Source of the DNA: an uncultured Pseudothermotoga sp.
Lineage (GTDB): Bacteria; Thermotogota; Thermotogae; Thermotogales; DSM-5069
NCBI GenBank assembly: GCA_937995655.1
Contig: CALKJI010000013.1
Coordinates: 53,782-117,781 of the forward strand
Direction: 5' to 3'
DNA length: 64,000 nt
This document shows, piece after piece, positions 61,830 through 64,000 of the stretch (the first letter of the stretch is position 1; each line of letters opens with the position of its first letter). The notes under the pieces were generated by a model. The model saw only the letters and a list, made by a program, of their open reading frames with translations, was not told the DNA's origin and searched no databases. Both the position numbers and the translations under genes were made by a program.

Positions 61830-62699
61830 GTGATAAAGAAAATACTTCCATATTTGCTTTTGATACCAACCTTCGTCATCATTGCACTTTTCATATATTA
61901 TCCTGCTTATGAATCCTTTAGTTCAAGTTTTTATAGAATCTCCGTGTTTGGAAACAGGAAAATTTTTGTTGGTTTTCAAAACTATCTGAATCTTTTTCAA
62001 GATAAGGATTATATAAATGCCATCTCTTTCACAGTCGTTTATACCTCCATAACGGTAGTGGCTTCGATCTTCATATCCTTTTTTCTCGCACTCTTGCTTG
62101 ATCAAAAGGTACCAGGTGCGAGAATATACAGAACTTTGATCTTTGCACCTTACGCCGTGTCTCACGCCGTTGCAGGTGCACTTTGGAGTTTTTTATTGAA
62201 TCCCGTAGTTGGGCATGTGAATTATTTGTCAAGAATATTATTTGGTATACAAACACAATGGCTGACTACACGGCCTTACGCTGCCTATTCTTTGTTCTTT
62301 GCTTCCATCTGGAAAACGTTACCTTTCAACGTGATTTTCTACCTTGCAGCCCTTCAAAGTATTTCAAGCGAAGTCATCGAAGCAAGCATCATAGATGGTG
62401 CGAGTTCATGGACACGGGTATGGAAAGTGGTCTTTCCTTTGGTGTCACCCATCACTTTCTATCTTGTGATAATGAGTATTATTTCATCGATGTTTCAGTC
62501 CTTTGCAATCATAGATGTCATGACCAAAGGCGGTCCAGGAGGTTACACTACAAACATGATCTACAAACTCTTCATGGATGGCTTTAGATTTCAAAAAACA
62601 GGCTTGGCTGCTGCTGAAAATGTAATTTTGTTTTTGATAATGATGGTTGTAACAGTAATTTACTTCACATTCGCTCAGAAAAAGGTTCACTACCAATAG
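61830..62699 (+). CDS. Sugar ABC transporter permease (MalF/UgpA-type)
   Basis: A 289-residue six-helix permease with EAA loop EVIEASIIDGASSWTRVWKVVFPLVSP. GTG 61830 lies seven bases after GGAGG; TTG 61827 is possible. The segment FAPYAVSHAVAGALWSFLLNPVVG is typical of UgpA-like permeases. It pairs with the next gene; the ATPase is not local. Confidence 0.93.
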   Translation: MIKKILPYLLLIPTFVIIALFIYYPAYESFSSSFYRISVFGNRKIFVGFQNYLNLFQDKDYINAISFTVVYTSITVVASIFISFFLALLLDQKVPGARIYRTLIFAPYAVSHAVAGALWSFLLNPVVGHVNYLSRILFGIQTQWLTTRPYAAYSLFFASIWKTLPFNVIFYLAALQSISSEVIEASIIDGASSWTRVWKVVFPLVSPITFYLVIMSIISSMFQSFAIIDVMTKGGPGGYTTNMIYKLFMDGFRFQKTGLAAAENVILFLIMMVVTVIYFTFAQKKVHYQ

Positions 62700-62711
62700 G
62701 GGTGGCTCTTG

Positions 62712-63551
62712 ATGAAAAAATCGAAGCGTAAAGGGGTAAAAATAATCTTCACTGAGACTCTCCTTTTGGTTTCAAGCTTAATAATCTTTGCTCCCATTTT
62801 TCTCGCGATAGTGATGAGCATTCAGCCACCCGAATTTGTATTCTCTTATCCACCAAGGTTCCTTCCACAGGGCTTTTTCCCAAAAAACTATTCTGATGCC
62901 TTCAAGATAGTTCCCTTTGCAAGGATGATGTTGAACAGTGCATTGATAGCTGTTTTGATAACCTTAGGTAAATTGATCACCGGTTCTTTGTCTGGCTATG
63001 CCTATGCAAATTTCAAATTCAAAGGAGATAAGATCACCTTCTACATTCTTTTCGCCACTTTGTTCATCCCGGCAGAGATAGTTTTGATAGTTCCGCTTTT
63101 CAAAATAGTCAGTAGATTTGGTTGGACTAACACTTACTGGTCAATGACAATACCTTTCATGGCAAGCGCAACAAACACCTTCCTGATGCAACAACATTTC
63201 AAAACGATACCAAAAGAATTTGAAGATGCTGCAGTCATAGATGGAGCAACCAAAATGCAGTACTTCACAAAGATCATTCTTCCGTTATCACGACCCATCA
63301 TAGCAGGAGCCGCGATTATAAACTTCACCTATGCATGGAACATGTATCTTTGGCCCCTGATAGTGGCTATGGAAGATAGAATGAAAACTGTCCAAGTTGC
63401 AATAAACATGATCATGAATGCAGAATCTTCTAACAACTGGGGCATCATAATGGCTGGTACTGTTATTGCACTAACTCCAACACTAATTTTGTTTTTCGCT
63501 CTCCAAGATCTTTTTGTCAAATCACTTGTCCAAAGTGGAATAAAAGGATAA
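62712..63551 (+). CDS. Sugar ABC transporter permease (MalG/UgpE-type)
   Basis: A 279-residue six-helix permease; EAA loop EFEDAAVIDGATKMQYFTKIILPLSRP, with RFLPQGFFPKNYSDAFKIVPFARMMLNS before the second helix as in UgpE-like proteins. ATG 62712 has GGGTGG upstream. Last gene of the importer operon; no clear terminator follows. Confidence 0.93.
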   Translation: MKKSKRKGVKIIFTETLLLVSSLIIFAPIFLAIVMSIQPPEFVFSYPPRFLPQGFFPKNYSDAFKIVPFARMMLNSALIAVLITLGKLITGSLSGYAYANFKFKGDKITFYILFATLFIPAEIVLIVPLFKIVSRFGWTNTYWSMTIPFMASATNTFLMQQHFKTIPKEFEDAAVIDGATKMQYFTKIILPLSRPIIAGAAIINFTYAWNMYLWPLIVAMEDRMKTVQVAINMIMNAESSNNWGIIMAGTVIALTPTLILFFALQDLFVKSLVQSGIKG

Positions 63552-63609
63552 GTTTCTCTATAATTTTCTATCCGAAATACTTTCCCTTGAGTTTTAAAAT
63601 TTTCATAAA

Positions 63610-63638
63610 TTGACTAACACATTCAATTGATGTACAAT
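63610..63638 (+). promoter_or_regulatory. Chemoreceptor gene promoter
   Basis: TTGACT (63610-63615), 17-base spacer, TACAAT (63633-63638). The leader to the ATG at 63731 is about 85 bases and contains GGTTTAC/GTAAACC repeats (63646-63652, 63674-63680). Confidence 0.65.
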
Positions 63639-63730
63639 ACTAATTGGTTTACTTAAATGAGTAAAAGTAACTTGTAAACCTTATCCAAATTAGTTACATT
63701 TTTAAACTATTAAGGAGGGCGATATTCGTT

Positions 63731-64000
63731 ATGAAAACGTTACGAAGCAAAATGCTCATGTTGATTTTATTACCAATCATTGCAATCGTTGCTGGTGTGG
63801 CCTTCATCACATATCTTCAGGTCAGTAAGACAGTTACGTCGAATGTCGAACAAATGGCTTATGAAATTGCAGTTAAAGCATCAGATATTGTAGATGAATG
63901 GCTAATGGGGCTTGAGAAAGAAATAAAAACCTTTGCAGAGAGAAATGCTGTCATAAATGCGCTAAAAACTGGAGAATACAAAGATCTAATGGAGAAAGAT
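63731..64000 (+). CDS. Methyl-accepting chemotaxis protein, N-terminal part (partial)
   Basis: Ninety residues run to the window edge. MKTLRSKMLMLILLPIIAIVAGVAFITYLQVSKTV is a membrane segment, followed by the helix VEQMAYEIAVKASDIVDEWLMGLEKEIKTFAERNAVINALKTGEYKDLMEKD, the start of a Cache-type sensor domain. This is the usual beginning of a chemoreceptor; the signalling domain lies outside. AAGGAGGG precedes the ATG at a spacing of about 11. A sensory histidine kinase with the same sensor cannot be excluded. Confidence 0.75.
   Translation, partial: MKTLRSKMLMLILLPIIAIVAGVAFITYLQVSKTVTSNVEQMAYEIAVKASDIVDEWLMGLEKEIKTFAERNAVINALKTGEYKDLMEKD

Noticed and set aside
63639..63694. Alternative pairings in the chemoreceptor leader as a riboswitch
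   Set aside because: The outer arm begins before the likely transcription start and the sequence is A+T-rich; evidence too thin.

Overview
The window looks like chromosomal DNA of a thermophilic, fermentative member of the Thermotogales, most like Pseudothermotoga or Thermotoga. This is inferred from gene content and style, not from a database match. The DNA is A+T-rich, genes are tightly packed with ATGA/TTGA overlaps, GTG and TTG starts are common, and ribosome binding sites are strong (GGAGGTGAT type). Content that fits includes many sugar ABC transporters, NfnAB, a monomeric [FeFe] hydrogenase, lysine 5,6-aminomutase, TtuA, FabK, Mre11/Rad50 (SbcDC) and a DHH-CBS-nucleotidyltransferase fusion. 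No CRISPR array, rRNA gene or intact insertion sequence was seen.

Layout. 1-5284 (+): the tail of an unidentified gene, a sugar ABC transporter without its own ATPase, an M24-like protein lacking metal ligands, and a membrane-anchored ClpP-type protease. 5285-7632 (-): a class A penicillin-binding protein and O6-alkylguanine transferase. 7676-10481 (+): an S58 peptidase and LepA. 10495-21193 (-): a carbohydrate operon reading binding protein, ATPase, permease, two TIM-barrel isomerases, LacI regulator, PIG-L deacetylase, Gfo/Idh dehydrogenase, a three-part transporter fusion, and a third isomerase. 21194-22026 holds no supported gene. 22054-25532 (-): fabF-fabZ-fabK-fabD. 25825-27486 (-): a GAF-GGDEF protein. 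27731-28888 (+): an amidohydrolase. 28905-31572 (-): nfnA-nfnB and a molybdopterin-binding-like protein. 31852-33176 (-): a predicted secreted cytochrome b5 repeat protein and a small b-type membrane protein. 33259-39021 (-): ROK regulator, GH3 hexosaminidase and ABC transporter. 39297-41888 (-): ttuA, rodA and a RodZ-like protein. 41963-47833 (+): DUF2520 protein, panB, sbcD, sbcC and a HEAT-repeat protein. 47830-49089 (-): an amidohydrolase. 49239-51547 (+): kamD-kamE. 51510-54922 (-): SAM hydrolase and the CCA-adding fusion. 55041-56894 (+): a family 5 binding protein. 56995-58389 (+): tRNA-Arg, tRNA-Lys, infC-rpmI-rplT. 58467-60224 (+): [FeFe] hydrogenase. 60483-63551 (+): a MalEFG-type transporter. 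63731-end (+): the start of a chemoreceptor.

How it fits together. Four carbohydrate importers, one family 5 binding protein, and hydrolases, isomerases and local LacI/ROK regulators point to sugar scavenging. NfnAB, the hydrogenase and lysine aminomutase point to anaerobic fermentation with ferredoxin/NAD(P)H balancing. The observations most worth checking are: the in-frame ATPase-permease-binding-protein fusion at 11461-13029; predicted haem proteins in a lineage usually regarded as lacking cytochromes; infC apparently starting at AUA; a candidate C-rich small RNA at about 31655-31737; hairpins that repeatedly sit just 3' of binding-protein genes; and several promoters with overlapping palindromes or attenuator-like hairpins.
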